Below are positions 25,569 to 34,451 of a stretch of DNA of 64,000 nucleotides, in pieces (the stretch's first letter is position 1; the number at the start of each line of letters is the position of its first letter). The notes beneath the pieces are model-generated. The model was not told the DNA's origin. It saw nothing but the letters and a program-made list of their open reading frames with translations, and searched no databases. The stretch comes from CAYNJF01 sp964397555. Lineage in GTDB: Bacteria; Pseudomonadota; Gammaproteobacteria; Berkiellales; Berkiellaceae. The position numbers were made by a program, and so were the translations under genes. Location of the stretch: NCBI GenBank assembly GCA_964397555.1, contig CAYNJF010000008.1, positions 1-64,000 on the forward strand. Direction: 5' to 3'.

Positions 25569-28421
25569 CTAATTGACCGGCGCTAACTTTGCACTATTTT
25601 TATTGGATAAACAAGGCTTTAAAAAGTGGCCTGTGTGTGAGCCTTTAATTTTAGCCACAGCCTCAGGAGTGCCACAGCCAACAATATGACCCCCTTTATC
25701 ACCGCCTTCGGGACCAAGGTCAATGATCCAATCAGCCATCTTGATGACGTCTAGGTTATGCTCAATCACCACAATGGTATTCCCTCGTTCTTGTAAGTGT
25801 TTAAGCACTTTGAGCAACTGAGCTACATCATGGAAATGCAATCCTGTTGTCGGCTCATCAAGAATGTAAAGCGTAGAACCGGTATCTCGTTTCGAGAGCT
25901 CTTTTGATAGTTTGATGCGTTGTGCTTCACCTCCTGAAAGGGTGGTCGCACTTTGGCCAAGCTTAATGTAGCTTAAACCGACATCCATCAAAGTCTGGAG
26001 GCGTCGTTTAATGGCGGGAATGTTTTCAAAGAATTCACATCCATCTTCAACGGTCATTTCAAGCACCTCATGGATGTTCTTGCCTTTGTATCGGATCTCA
26101 AGCGTTTGCGGGTTGTAGCGCTTGCCTTTACACACATCGCAAGTCACATAAACATCCGCAAGGAAATGCATCTCGACTTTAATCAAGCCATCGCCCGCAC
26201 ATGCCTCACAGCGTCCACCTTTGACATTAAAGCTAAAGCGTCCGACCTTATAGCCTCGAGAACGCGCCTCTTGAGTGCCTGCAAACAGCTCGCGGATGTT
26301 GGTGAATATGCCAGTATACGTGGCGGCGTTCGAGCGAGGGGTCCGTCCAATGGGGGATTGATCAATGCCAACAACTTTGTCTAAATGTTCAAGCCCGCTG
26401 ATGCTCTCATAGGGAGAGTGGTTATTAAGATGAGCGCGGTTGAGTAGGTGAGCGGCCACCGGATACAGCGTGTCATTCACCAGAGTGGATTTTCCGGATC
26501 CAGAGACCCCAGTCACAACCGTCATGACTCCAATCGGGAACGAGACATCCACTTTGGTCAGATTGTTACCAGCTGCCCCATGAATGGTGATTTGCTTATC
26601 TGGGTTGATGGGAGCACGATGCTTAGGCACCTCGATGGCTTTTTTGCCACTTAAGTAATCCCCGGTTAAAGAGCCTTTGGTTTTTTTAATTTGAGCCGGA
26701 GAGCCTTCGGCCACGATTTGACCCCCATGCACACCAGCTCTTGGGCCTAAGTCAATGACGTGATCGGCCATTAAAATAGCGTCTTCATCGTGCTCAACCA
26801 CAATGACGGTGTTTCCGATGTCTCTTAAATGGCGAAGCGTCGCTAAAAGGCGCTCATTATCTCGCTGGTGAAGTCCAATCGAGGGTTCATCTAAGATGTA
26901 CATCACCCCAACAAGACCGGCTCCAATCTGACTGGCCAGGCGGATTCGTTGCGCCTCTCCACCAGAGAGGGTCTCAGCCGAACGACTCAACGTAAGATAA
27001 TTAAGACCCACATCGTTTAAGAACTTAAGCCTTAGATTAATTTCTTTGAGAATTTTTTCAGCAATGTGTGCCCGCTTACCTTTGAGTTTTAGGCTGTGGA
27101 AAAATTCAAGAGCATTTTCAATCGACAAGTTCGCGATGGTAGGCAAGGATTTTTTACCCACAAACACATGCCGAGCCTCTTCTCGAAGGCGGGTTCCATC
27201 GCACTCAGGACATGCTTGATCACTGATGTAGCGAGAAAGCTCTTCACGAATATAATCGGAGTCAGTTTCAAGATAGCGACGCTCAAGGTTTGGGATAACC
27301 CCTTCAAACGGTTGACGTCGGGTGCGAGTAGCACCGGCATCATTACTCCACTTAAAGGTAATGATTTCATCACCACTACCAAATAAAATCACATCACGCT
27401 GGGCCTTGGTAAGCTTTTTAAACGGCGTCTCAACTTTGAAGCCATAGTGCTTAGCCAATGAGCTTAATAAACTAAAGTAGTAGGGACTTCGGCGATCCCA
27501 TCCACGAATGGCGCCTTCTCCAAGGGAGAGACTGTCGTCGTATACGATGCGGTTTATGTCAAACACTTGCTTGGATCCAAGCCCATCGCAAGTCGGGCAA
27601 GCGCCTTGGGGATTATTAAAAGAGAATAACCTAGGCTCAAGCTCTGGGATGCAATAGTTGCACTCAGGGCATGAGAATTTTGCAGAGAACAAAATCTCTT
27701 TTTTTTCGTCGACCACCTGAACCAAGGCAAGGCCATCCGCGAGATCGGTGGCCGTCTCAAAAGAGTCGGTGAGTCGAGTACGTACATCCTCACGCACCTT
27801 GATTCGATCAATGATGACCTCAATGGTGTGCTTTTTACGTAAGTCCAAAGTCGGTGGATTATCAAGCTCACATACTTTGCCATTGATGCGTGCGCGTACA
27901 TAGCCTCGAGCTCTTAATTGATTCAAAAGATTAATGTGCTCCCCTTTGCGCTGGCGCACCACGGGCGCAAGAAGGACCACTTTGGTGCCCTCCGGGTAAT
28001 CAAGCACTTGGTCAACCATCTGCGAGATGGTTTGAGCTTCGAGCGAGTAGTTGTGCGTTGGGCAATGGGGCAGACCCACTCGGGCGTAAAGCAGCCTCAA
28101 ATAGTCATAGAGCTCAGTGACCGTACCCACCGTTGAGCGTGGGTTGTGTGAGGTCGTTTTCTGCTCAATGGAAATGGCGGGAGATAGACCCTCGATGTGA
28201 TCAACATCCGGCTTTTCCATCATCGACAAGAACTGTCTGGCATACGAGGATAAAGACTCTACATACCGCCTTTGCCCCTCAGCATAGAGCGTATCGAAGG
28301 CCAATGAAGATTTGCCGGAACCCGATAAACCGGTGATGACAATCAGTTTGTCACGCGGTATGGTTACGTCAATTGCTTTAAGGTTGTGTGTACGTGCACC
28401 ACGAACAATAATCTGTTCCAT
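25569..28421 (-). CDS. uvrA: UvrABC excinuclease subunit A
   Basis: UvrA is the DNA-damage sensor of nucleotide excision repair; it forms a dimer, loads UvrB and hydrolyses ATP. The 950 residues match the family. The start MEQIIVRGARTHNLKAIDVT is canonical. Walker A motifs GLSGSGKSS (about 32-40) and GVSGSGKSTLVND are present, as are two ABC signature regions (TLSGGEAQRIRLASQIGAGL and TLSGGEAQRIKLSKELSKRD) and the C-terminal CEACAGDGLIKVEMHFLADV zinc module. It is divergent from the MFS gene and lies near ssb, the usual gammaproteobacterial context. No LexA box of the CTGT-N8-ACAG type was seen in the shared promoter region. Confidence 0.98.
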   Translation of the reverse strand: MEQIIVRGARTHNLKAIDVTIPRDKLIVITGLSGSGKSSLAFDTLYAEGQRRYVESLSSYARQFLSMMEKPDVDHIEGLSPAISIEQKTTSHNPRSTVGTVTELYDYLRLLYARVGLPHCPTHNYSLEAQTISQMVDQVLDYPEGTKVVLLAPVVRQRKGEHINLLNQLRARGYVRARINGKVCELDNPPTLDLRKKHTIEVIIDRIKVREDVRTRLTDSFETATDLADGLALVQVVDEKKEILFSAKFSCPECNYCIPELEPRLFSFNNPQGACPTCDGLGSKQVFDINRIVYDDSLSLGEGAIRGWDRRSPYYFSLLSSLAKHYGFKVETPFKKLTKAQRDVILFGSGDEIITFKWSNDAGATRTRRQPFEGVIPNLERRYLETDSDYIREELSRYISDQACPECDGTRLREEARHVFVGKKSLPTIANLSIENALEFFHSLKLKGKRAHIAEKILKEINLRLKFLNDVGLNYLTLSRSAETLSGGEAQRIRLASQIGAGLVGVMYILDEPSIGLHQRDNERLLATLRHLRDIGNTVIVVEHDEDAILMADHVIDLGPRAGVHGGQIVAEGSPAQIKKTKGSLTGDYLSGKKAIEVPKHRAPINPDKQITIHGAAGNNLTKVDVSFPIGVMTVVTGVSGSGKSTLVNDTLYPVAAHLLNRAHLNNHSPYESISGLEHLDKVVGIDQSPIGRTPRSNAATYTGIFTNIRELFAGTQEARSRGYKVGRFSFNVKGGRCEACAGDGLIKVEMHFLADVYVTCDVCKGKRYNPQTLEIRYKGKNIHEVLEMTVEDGCEFFENIPAIKRRLQTLMDVGLSYIKLGQSATTLSGGEAQRIKLSKELSKRDTGSTLYILDEPTTGLHFHDVAQLLKVLKHLQERGNTIVVIEHNLDVIKMADWIIDLGPEGGDKGGHIVGCGTPEAVAKIKGSHTGHFLKPCLSNKNSAKLAPVN

Positions 28422-28451
28422 CGTATTCCAAGGCTTTTTTGCAAACTAGTT

Positions 28452-28479
28452 AATATACGTGGCTTTGAAGCGTATTCAA
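28452..28479 (-). promoter_or_regulatory. Candidate sigma-70 promoter of uvrA
   Basis: On the reverse strand TTGAAT (28479-28474) and TATATT (28457-28452) are 16 bases apart, about 30 bases upstream of the uvrA ATG. The -35 box lies inside a perfect palindrome, so binding there could block the promoter. Picked by eye and not tested. Confidence 0.4.
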
Positions 28480-28483
28480 AGCC
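28461..28483. promoter_or_regulatory. Perfect 9-bp palindrome in the uvrA/MFS divergent promoter region
   Basis: GGCTTTGAA (28461-28469) and TTCAAAGCC (28475-28483) are exact inverted copies around GCGTA. Nearby, CTTATT and AATAAG (28488-28505) form a second small dyad before the MFS start. The position between divergent genes suggests an operator, of unknown regulator. Confidence 0.5.
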
Positions 28484-28518
28484 AGGCCTTATTATAAAGA
28501 ATAAGTAGTAAAGTTCGA

Positions 28519-29709
28519 ATGATTTCCAAAGAATATAAAGCCACTTTTGCCATTTCTGGGTTATTTACCTTAAGAATGTTGGCCTTGTTCATGGTGTTGC
28601 CTGTTTTACCGCTTTATGCCAAACAATATGAGTCGGCCAGCCCGATGTTGCTGGGTTGGGTGATTGGCATCTATGGTTTCACCCAGGCGCTCTTTCAGCT
28701 GCCGTTTGGGCGTTTGTCCGATCTCATCGGACGAAGAGCGGTGGTGATCTTAGGCCTGACCATTTTCATGATAGGCTCGTTAGTCGCCGCTAAGGCTCAA
28801 ACCCTTGAGGCCTTAGTGGTGGGCCGAGCCTTACAGGGGGCTGGTGCCATCGGCTCCACGCTTTTAGCCCTAGTCTCGGATTTAACCACCGAGCAGACAC
28901 GAACGCGTTGCATGGCCATCGTGGGGGTAAGCATTGGCGCCTCATTTATGGTGGCGATGATCTTAGGGCCCCTCATTTCTGCATCCATGGGGTTACCCGG
29001 TTTGTTTTGGGTGACCTTTCTTTTGGGGCTAATTGGCATGCTTTGGTTTGTTTTTGTGGTCCCGCAGGTGCCACGCTCGGCTTATTTTGAAGCCAGGCCC
29101 AAAAGCATCATCAGTTTGCTTAAAAACAAACAATTGTTTCGGCTGAACCTTGGCGTCATGATTTTGCACGCCCAGTTTACTTCTTGCTTTTTGTTCATCC
29201 CTAAATTGATTGTGCAATTAACTCATTACTCCAGCCAAGACGTCTGGAAAGTCTACCTGCCTGCGCTCATTGGTGCTTTGCTCTTCATTGGCCCTCTTTC
29301 TCGTATGGCGGATAAAGATCACATGGCCAAGCCACTGATGGTCTTTGCCATCCTCATGCTCGGATTGAGTGAGTGCTTTTTGGGGCTATACACCCTTAAT
29401 CACACCACCTTGATTGTCGCCTTAGTGGTCTTTTTTGCCTCATTTAGCTTACTTGAAGCGCAATTGCCGGCCTGGGTGTCCAAAGCGGCGCCATCACAGT
29501 CGCGTGGAACCGCCCTTGGTCTGTACTCAACCTGCCAATTTCTAGGAATTTTCCTTGGTGGGGTGGTCGGTGGAGCCCTTCAGGGTGCAATTGGCACATT
29601 TGGACTCATCCTTTGGTGCATTTTGCTGGTATCATTATGGCTAGTCTTTACACTAGATTTGAGTCCTCCGAGCATGGTGGCCTTGTCTAAACAACAAAAA
29701 GTGAATTAA
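28519..29709 (+). CDS. Major facilitator superfamily transporter (YajR-like)
   Basis: An inner-membrane transporter of 396 residues with about 12 hydrophobic segments. The first half has the MFS motif GRLSDLIGRRAVVILGL between TM2 and TM3 and the LVVGRALQGAGAIGS motif in TM4, which resemble the YajR/drug-efflux group. The substrate cannot be told. In Pseudomonas an MFS gene lies between uvrA and ssb in the same arrangement (recalled, not searched). ssb follows after 13 bases, so the two are probably co-transcribed. Confidence 0.88.
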   Translation: MISKEYKATFAISGLFTLRMLALFMVLPVLPLYAKQYESASPMLLGWVIGIYGFTQALFQLPFGRLSDLIGRRAVVILGLTIFMIGSLVAAKAQTLEALVVGRALQGAGAIGSTLLALVSDLTTEQTRTRCMAIVGVSIGASFMVAMILGPLISASMGLPGLFWVTFLLGLIGMLWFVFVVPQVPRSAYFEARPKSIISLLKNKQLFRLNLGVMILHAQFTSCFLFIPKLIVQLTHYSSQDVWKVYLPALIGALLFIGPLSRMADKDHMAKPLMVFAILMLGLSECFLGLYTLNHTTLIVALVVFFASFSLLEAQLPAWVSKAAPSQSRGTALGLYSTCQFLGIFLGGVVGGALQGAIGTFGLILWCILLVSLWLVFTLDLSPPSMVALSKQQKVN

Positions 29710-29722
29710 TCGGGAGAGTGTC

Positions 29723-30154
29723 ATGGCACGTGGAATTAACAAAGTCATCTTAGTCGGAAACTTAGGTAATGATCCTGAAGTCCGGTATATGCCAAGTGGG
29801 GGCGCTGTGGCCAACGTATCCATCGCTACCTCAGAGTCTTGGAAGGACAAGCAGAGTGGTGAGCAAAAAGAGCGCACTGAATGGCACCGTGTGGTTCTAT
29901 TCAACCGCCTTGGTGAGATTGCTGGTGAATACCTTAAAAAGGGCAGCAAGGTCTACATCGAAGGCAGCCTGCGTACCCGTAAGTGGCAAGATCAGAGCGG
30001 TGCTGAGCGTTATACCACTGAAATCGTAGGATCTGAGATGCAAATGCTTGATTCTCGCGGTGGCATGTCCCAAGGCGCGCCTCAATCTCAAGGCGCAGCC
30101 CCAGCTCCAGCTGAGCCTGTGGCTTCTGATTTTGACGACGACATCCCATTCTAG
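29723..30154 (+). CDS. ssb: Single-stranded DNA-binding protein
   Basis: SSB coats single-stranded DNA in replication and repair and recruits partners through its C-terminal tip. The 143 residues have the OB-fold N terminus (ARGINKVILVGNLGNDPEVR, KERTEWHRVVLFNRLGEIAG) and a Gln/Pro/Ala-rich linker. The tail SDFDDDIPF is the classic acidic partner-binding tip. A GGGAGA ribosome-binding site precedes the ATG. Length is a little shorter than E. coli (178) because the linker is short. Confidence 0.97.
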   Translation: MARGINKVILVGNLGNDPEVRYMPSGGAVANVSIATSESWKDKQSGEQKERTEWHRVVLFNRLGEIAGEYLKKGSKVYIEGSLRTRKWQDQSGAERYTTEIVGSEMQMLDSRGGMSQGAPQSQGAAPAPAEPVASDFDDDIPF

Positions 30155-30186
30155 GATCTACTTTAGAAATTAATGTAAAGAATAAT

Positions 30187-30196
30187 NNNNNNNNNN
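30187..30196. other. Assembly gap of 10 N
   Basis: Ten unknown bases join two sequence pieces 32 bases after the ssb stop. The true distance and content are unknown, so anything spanning this point, including the order of ssb and the following genes, depends on the scaffolding being right. Confidence 0.95.
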
Positions 30197-30197
30197 G

Positions 30198-30227
30198 AGC
30201 CCCTAACGTCGCTAGGGGCTTTTTTTT
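30198..30227 (+). terminator. Terminator downstream of ssb
   Basis: AGCCCCTA (30198-30205) pairs with TAGGGGCT (30213-30220) around a seven-base loop, followed by eight T. It begins on the second base after the N gap, so the hairpin may be why the assembly broke there. Confidence 0.85.
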
Positions 30228-30269
30228 GCTCGATGAGCACTCATCAGTACAACTTCACTTAAGAGTGCA

Positions 30270-31880
30270 TCACCGATGGTTAAGCTCATTAAGCTTGTTT
30301 AACCCAACTCCAAGCTGATTTAAAAGGCGCATCAAGCTCTCACTGTAATTGGTGATGGCAAGCATTTCGAGTTTTTGCTCCGTAGAAAAGGGCATCTCAG
30401 TTTGGTTCACGTAGTTTTGACGCACCGCTTTGATCCCATTGCCTTCTTCTGAGGTAATCGTAGTAAAAAAGAGATAATCCTCTTCGCCAAACTCAGAGGC
30501 TAAGTCGTTGAGTAATAAAATGACCGTATCGATGCCTTCGATGCAAGATTGGTAAAAATGCTTACCATGAGGGCTTCGCTCAAGGGTTTTCAATTGATTT
30601 AAAATCAAAGACAGAAGGTTTTGCGTTGACTCTATTTGGTGGTTTACCGCCATCAGTAGATTGAGGCGATTAAGCTCATCGGAGGAGAGCTCTCGTTTTT
30701 GCGTTAAATTATGAATGGCATTATGGACACACATGAAAAGATTTCTAAAAGAGTCCTCTAAGTCATTAAGATTATGACGCTCGCTCGAACGTAGGGCATC
30801 AATTTCATGACAGAAGATTTCAATTAGACGTTGCTGTTCTAACTGGATTAACGTCAACGCGGAGCTGCTTTCTTTAAGGGCGTCTTTGTGAATAAACTTG
30901 GGCTTGGATAATCGCTCTTCATCAGACTCAGGCCAGTACTTATTGAGCAGGTTAGTAATGGGCTTGTTAACATGCAAAAGCAGTAACCCAGGGATTAGGT
31001 TGAAGGTGAAAAAGACATAGGCGATGCGCATGTTCATATCATCGGTGGCAGAGCTGACCAGACTTTGAACCAGAGGTACATGGAAAAGGTATTCCACATA
31101 AAAAAGTGGAATAAAGATAAGCCCACCCAGAATATTGTAAATAGAGAAGTACACCGAGAGCTGTTTGATGCTGCCATTCATATTTCTGGCAAAGACTAAA
31201 TTGAGCAATGCGGTGCCAAGGTTAGCCCCGTAGACGTACATGATGGACTCACCGAGCCCAACAATCCCAATGTGTGCGAACGGAATGAGAAGCACGATCG
31301 AGGTAAACGAAGACTGGACGATGCAAGAAACAAAAATTCCGATGACCAACATCAATAGATAACCATCACCAACCCAGTTAGATACCAGCAAATACGTGTC
31401 CGTACCAACAAATGGGGCCAAGGCATCCTTGAGACCGAAAATGCCTAAAAACAACAAACCAATGCCGAGCAAGCAGCCCGAGATATGCTTTAACTTAGAT
31501 TGTTGCAAAAGGGTATACATCAAGCCGGTCACCCCAATCATAATCAAAATAAATGATTTGATGTTAATCAACAGCAATAAAATAAGAATGAGACTCGAAC
31601 AAATATTAAAACCAATGATGACAGGAAGGGACTGGGATAGCTTGATGAGACTGGCTCTTATCATGCCGAGCAAGATAAGGTTGGTCGCCACCGCACTTTG
31701 CGTGACCACCATGAAAACACCACCACTTAACACCCCCATGTAGCGGTTCTGCGCGTAACGGGATAAAGCCTGACGAAACTTAATATCAACCAGATACTTT
31801 AAGTTTTCACTTAAAATATACTGACCGTAAAAAATCAGTCCCATCCCAAATACCAATCCGGCTAACAATACGATGATCAA
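30270..31880 (-). CDS. Na+/phosphate cotransporter family protein with PhoU-like C-terminal domain
   Basis: A 536-residue inner-membrane protein of the NptA/YjbB (PF02690) type. Two inverted membrane repeats are visible. The first has GGVFMVVTQSAVATNLILLG (about 54-73) and the second SCIVQSSFTSIVLLIPF followed by GANLGTALLNLVFAR; these QS motifs line the transport site in the family. From about residue 330 the chain becomes soluble and helical, as in the PhoU-like tail of such proteins. The likely role is phosphate handling, but YjbB-type members can export phosphate, so the direction is not settled. It stands alone, transcribed away from the ssb terminator. Confidence 0.85.
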   Translation of the reverse strand: MIIVLLAGLVFGMGLIFYGQYILSENLKYLVDIKFRQALSRYAQNRYMGVLSGGVFMVVTQSAVATNLILLGMIRASLIKLSQSLPVIIGFNICSSLILILLLLINIKSFILIMIGVTGLMYTLLQQSKLKHISGCLLGIGLLFLGIFGLKDALAPFVGTDTYLLVSNWVGDGYLLMLVIGIFVSCIVQSSFTSIVLLIPFAHIGIVGLGESIMYVYGANLGTALLNLVFARNMNGSIKQLSVYFSIYNILGGLIFIPLFYVEYLFHVPLVQSLVSSATDDMNMRIAYVFFTFNLIPGLLLLHVNKPITNLLNKYWPESDEERLSKPKFIHKDALKESSSALTLIQLEQQRLIEIFCHEIDALRSSERHNLNDLEDSFRNLFMCVHNAIHNLTQKRELSSDELNRLNLLMAVNHQIESTQNLLSLILNQLKTLERSPHGKHFYQSCIEGIDTVILLLNDLASEFGEEDYLFFTTITSEEGNGIKAVRQNYVNQTEMPFSTEQKLEMLAITNYSESLMRLLNQLGVGLNKLNELNHR

Positions 31881-32174
31881 GGCATACCTCGCTCAAGGGA
31901 TAAAGCCCCCATCATGCATCGCCATCTCAGTGGTGATTGACCTACTAAATGTATGTTTACTGCGTTTAAAACCATGCAAAAAGCAACTATGGACATCATC
32001 TGTCTATTATATAGTAAGAAGGATGGCTAAAAATACTGGATAAGCCTTATGGGCAAGGGGATACACAGCAAAATCTCGGTGATTTGATGCGGATTTGTTG
32101 AGAAATATCAAAGAGATTTTGGTTTTGGTGGTAGGTCAGCCACTTAGGCTCAACACTCAGTTGGACCAAAATCG
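31881..32174. other. Intergenic stretch with no identified feature
   Basis: These 294 bases lie between two reverse-strand genes. No open frame with a ribosome-binding site, no RNA gene and no convincing terminator hairpin was found. The promoter of the Na/Pi-type transporter gene must lie here but could not be picked by eye. Confidence 0.5.
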
Positions 32175-34271
32175 CTATCTGGATTCTTCTTTGGAGTCGG
32201 GGGCGGTGAAGACATGAACGTTATTTTTGCCACGTTTTTTGGCTACGTACATGGCCTCATCCGCCTTTTTGACGATCTCATCCAGAGTAGAGGCATGATC
32301 AGGGTAGAGCGCAATGCCGATGCTAAAGCCAATCACAATGCTGTTTCCATCGATAACAAAGGGCTCTTGGATAGCCTTTATGAGTTTTTGAGCCACAACG
32401 AGGGCACCTTCGGCGTTGTCAATTTTAGGGAGAACCACGGCAAACTCATCTCCCCCAAGGCGCGTGATGAAGTCACCCTCGCGGGTGTTTTTTTCCATCA
32501 AGCGGGCCACAGCTTTTAAAAGGGCATCCCCAACATCGTGGCCTAAATCATCATTGACCGGTTTAAAGTTGTCCAGATCCATATAGAGCAACGCAAGCTG
32601 GTGGTGGTGGCGGTCACTCAGGCTCATGAGCTTTTTGGTTTGTTCGTAGAACAAGACTCGGTTCGCGAGCCCAGTTAAAGTATCGTTTCGTGCCATGTTG
32701 TAGTTTTGTTGTTCGATTTTTTCATGCTCACGACGGATTTTAAACTCATGGATGATGTACGCACAATTGACCAAAAAGGGATCTATTTGCAATAAAATAT
32801 CAGAGGTGTATCCGTCTTTGGCATTGGCAATGCCGGCCATTCCCACGAAGTTGGAATCGACATGAAAGGGGATCCCCATGTAAGTTTCAATCACAGGGTG
32901 CCCTGGAGGCAGCCCACCTGCCCTAGGATCTGATGAGGCATCGTTTGTGATTAATAGTTCTTCATGTTTGATGGTATGCCCAAACAAGGTTTTGAGATTG
33001 CGAAATTCTAAGCCTTTGGGGGCGTTGTCACTGTAGAACTTACGGGTCTCATAGTTCCAGGCAATGTTCGTGATCGCCATGGTACGAAGGTAAGGGGTAC
33101 CATCTTGGTCGTGCAAGACCTCACCGATAAAGCCAAACTCACTTTTGGTGAAGCTGAGTAAGTCTTGGAGCATCATGTCAAAATAACGCTCTGGGGGATC
33201 ATTACTGATAAAACTTTTTTGCACCGCTTGGATGGAGCCAAGCATTAAGTTCACCTGGGTCAGCAGGTTGGTCTTAATGGAAATGGTGGATTTGGCCTTT
33301 TTATTGGTACGTCTGAGTGCGTAGTAGGCGTAAGAGATAACAAAGCCAAGCAACCCTATGACCAAGGTCGCTAAAATCGGTACCCATTGAAACATGGTGT
33401 AGGAGTCTTTGGACTCAGAGACATGAATGATCCATTTTTTATTGGCTAAATCAATCTCTTTTTCAAAATGAAAGCTATCTTCAGGGGAGACAAAGATCTC
33501 ATCAAGTTCCAAAAGCTGGACTTTCGTGTTGGAGCCTTTAACAAATTTAGCTTTACTTAAAAGGGTAGGAAAATCGATGACCGTGACCACAAAGCCATAG
33601 ATATTATCCCGTTTTTGGTGTACTCCGTGACTTTCTTTTGAATAAACAGGGATTAAAATGGCAGTCCCTTCTCGATCTGAGCTTAAGTCTCTTGTCTCAA
33701 ATAGGTGAATTTTATCCGTGGCAATAGGTCGACCTAAGTCTCTGGCCTTTTCAATGACAGGTAGCCTAGCTTCATCCGAGGATAAATCATATCCGACTGA
33801 TTGCTGATTGGTCTCTAATGGATAAACATAACGAATGGGGTAGTAAAAATCTCGAAGTGGTGAGGTATGCAGTTGCCCATCTACGTAGTCAGAGATTTGA
33901 TAAGACTCAAAATCGCTCAAGGCCTCATTCTCAAACCGTTGACGCTCTTCTTTTCGAACCACAGGCACCCACTCGATGACTTTAATGTCTTCGTGGTTTC
34001 TGACAATAGGTCCGGCAAAGGTTTGGAACTCTTCAAAGGAGACATACTCAGAGGCTCTGTATAAAGACTCAACCGAAGTGGCAATGGAGACCGCAACGTC
34101 CAATTCTTTTTGCGCCGCAAAAGCTTTGTTCAAGCTCGATTTTTCAAATTCATTGAAGGCAAGATTGTTTTCAATTTGACTGAAAGCCCAGTAGGTGGTT
34201 CCCAGTACGCTCACCCCAGCCAGGGCGAACATAAGAGCATGTGAATGTTTTTTCAGTGAACGAACAATCAA
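32175..34271 (-). CDS. Membrane diguanylate cyclase with CHASE, GAF and GGDEF domains
   Basis: Makes cyclic di-GMP from two GTP. The order is an N-terminal membrane helix, a periplasmic CHASE-type sensor domain (VSFEEFQTFAGPIVRNHEDI, YYPIRYVYPLE), a second membrane helix (WVPILATLVIGLLGFVISYA), a GAF domain and a C-terminal GGDEF domain. The active-site motif RLGGDEFAVVLP is intact, and REGD five residues before GGDEF is a product-inhibition I-site. There is no EAL domain. The TTG at 34271 is preferred: it gives a positively charged N terminus before the first helix. The frame is open to a TTG at 34355, but that codon lies in a terminator-like hairpin. The PilZ gene at 57 kb is a possible downstream sensor. 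Confidence 0.88.
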   Translation of the reverse strand: MIVRSLKKHSHALMFALAGVSVLGTTYWAFSQIENNLAFNEFEKSSLNKAFAAQKELDVAVSIATSVESLYRASEYVSFEEFQTFAGPIVRNHEDIKVIEWVPVVRKEERQRFENEALSDFESYQISDYVDGQLHTSPLRDFYYPIRYVYPLETNQQSVGYDLSSDEARLPVIEKARDLGRPIATDKIHLFETRDLSSDREGTAILIPVYSKESHGVHQKRDNIYGFVVTVIDFPTLLSKAKFVKGSNTKVQLLELDEIFVSPEDSFHFEKEIDLANKKWIIHVSESKDSYTMFQWVPILATLVIGLLGFVISYAYYALRRTNKKAKSTISIKTNLLTQVNLMLGSIQAVQKSFISNDPPERYFDMMLQDLLSFTKSEFGFIGEVLHDQDGTPYLRTMAITNIAWNYETRKFYSDNAPKGLEFRNLKTLFGHTIKHEELLITNDASSDPRAGGLPPGHPVIETYMGIPFHVDSNFVGMAGIANAKDGYTSDILLQIDPFLVNCAYIIHEFKIRREHEKIEQQNYNMARNDTLTGLANRVLFYEQTKKLMSLSDRHHHQLALLYMDLDNFKPVNDDLGHDVGDALLKAVARLMEKNTREGDFITRLGGDEFAVVLPKIDNAEGALVVAQKLIKAIQEPFVIDGNSIVIGFSIGIALYPDHASTLDEIVKKADEAMYVAKKRGKNNVHVFTAPDSKEESR

Positions 34272-34352
34272 GATACTTATCCCACATATAAAGGTTGAAT
34301 ACCAACAAAAGTATAGTTGAGGCCACACTAACTCACATGATGAAAAAATGAC

Positions 34353-34373
34353 CAAAAAAGGCCTTTTAGGCCT
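34353..34373 (-). terminator. Terminator-like hairpin upstream of the diguanylate cyclase gene
   Basis: On the reverse strand AGGCCT and AGGCCT fold around an AAA loop (34373-34359), followed by six T (34358-34353). There is no reverse-strand gene upstream that it would end, so it may attenuate the cyclase transcript or stop antisense transcription from the neighbouring forward gene. Confidence 0.4.
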
Positions 34374-34451
34374 GTGAGTAATCCCTCATTTATGGAACTA
34401 ATTTCGACGTATTCGCTCCTAGATAGATAACCCTAAATCGAGGAATTCATC

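Noticed and set aside
28422..28518. LexA (SOS) box between uvrA and the MFS gene
   Set aside because: No CTGT-N8-ACAG sequence was found; the palindrome there is different.
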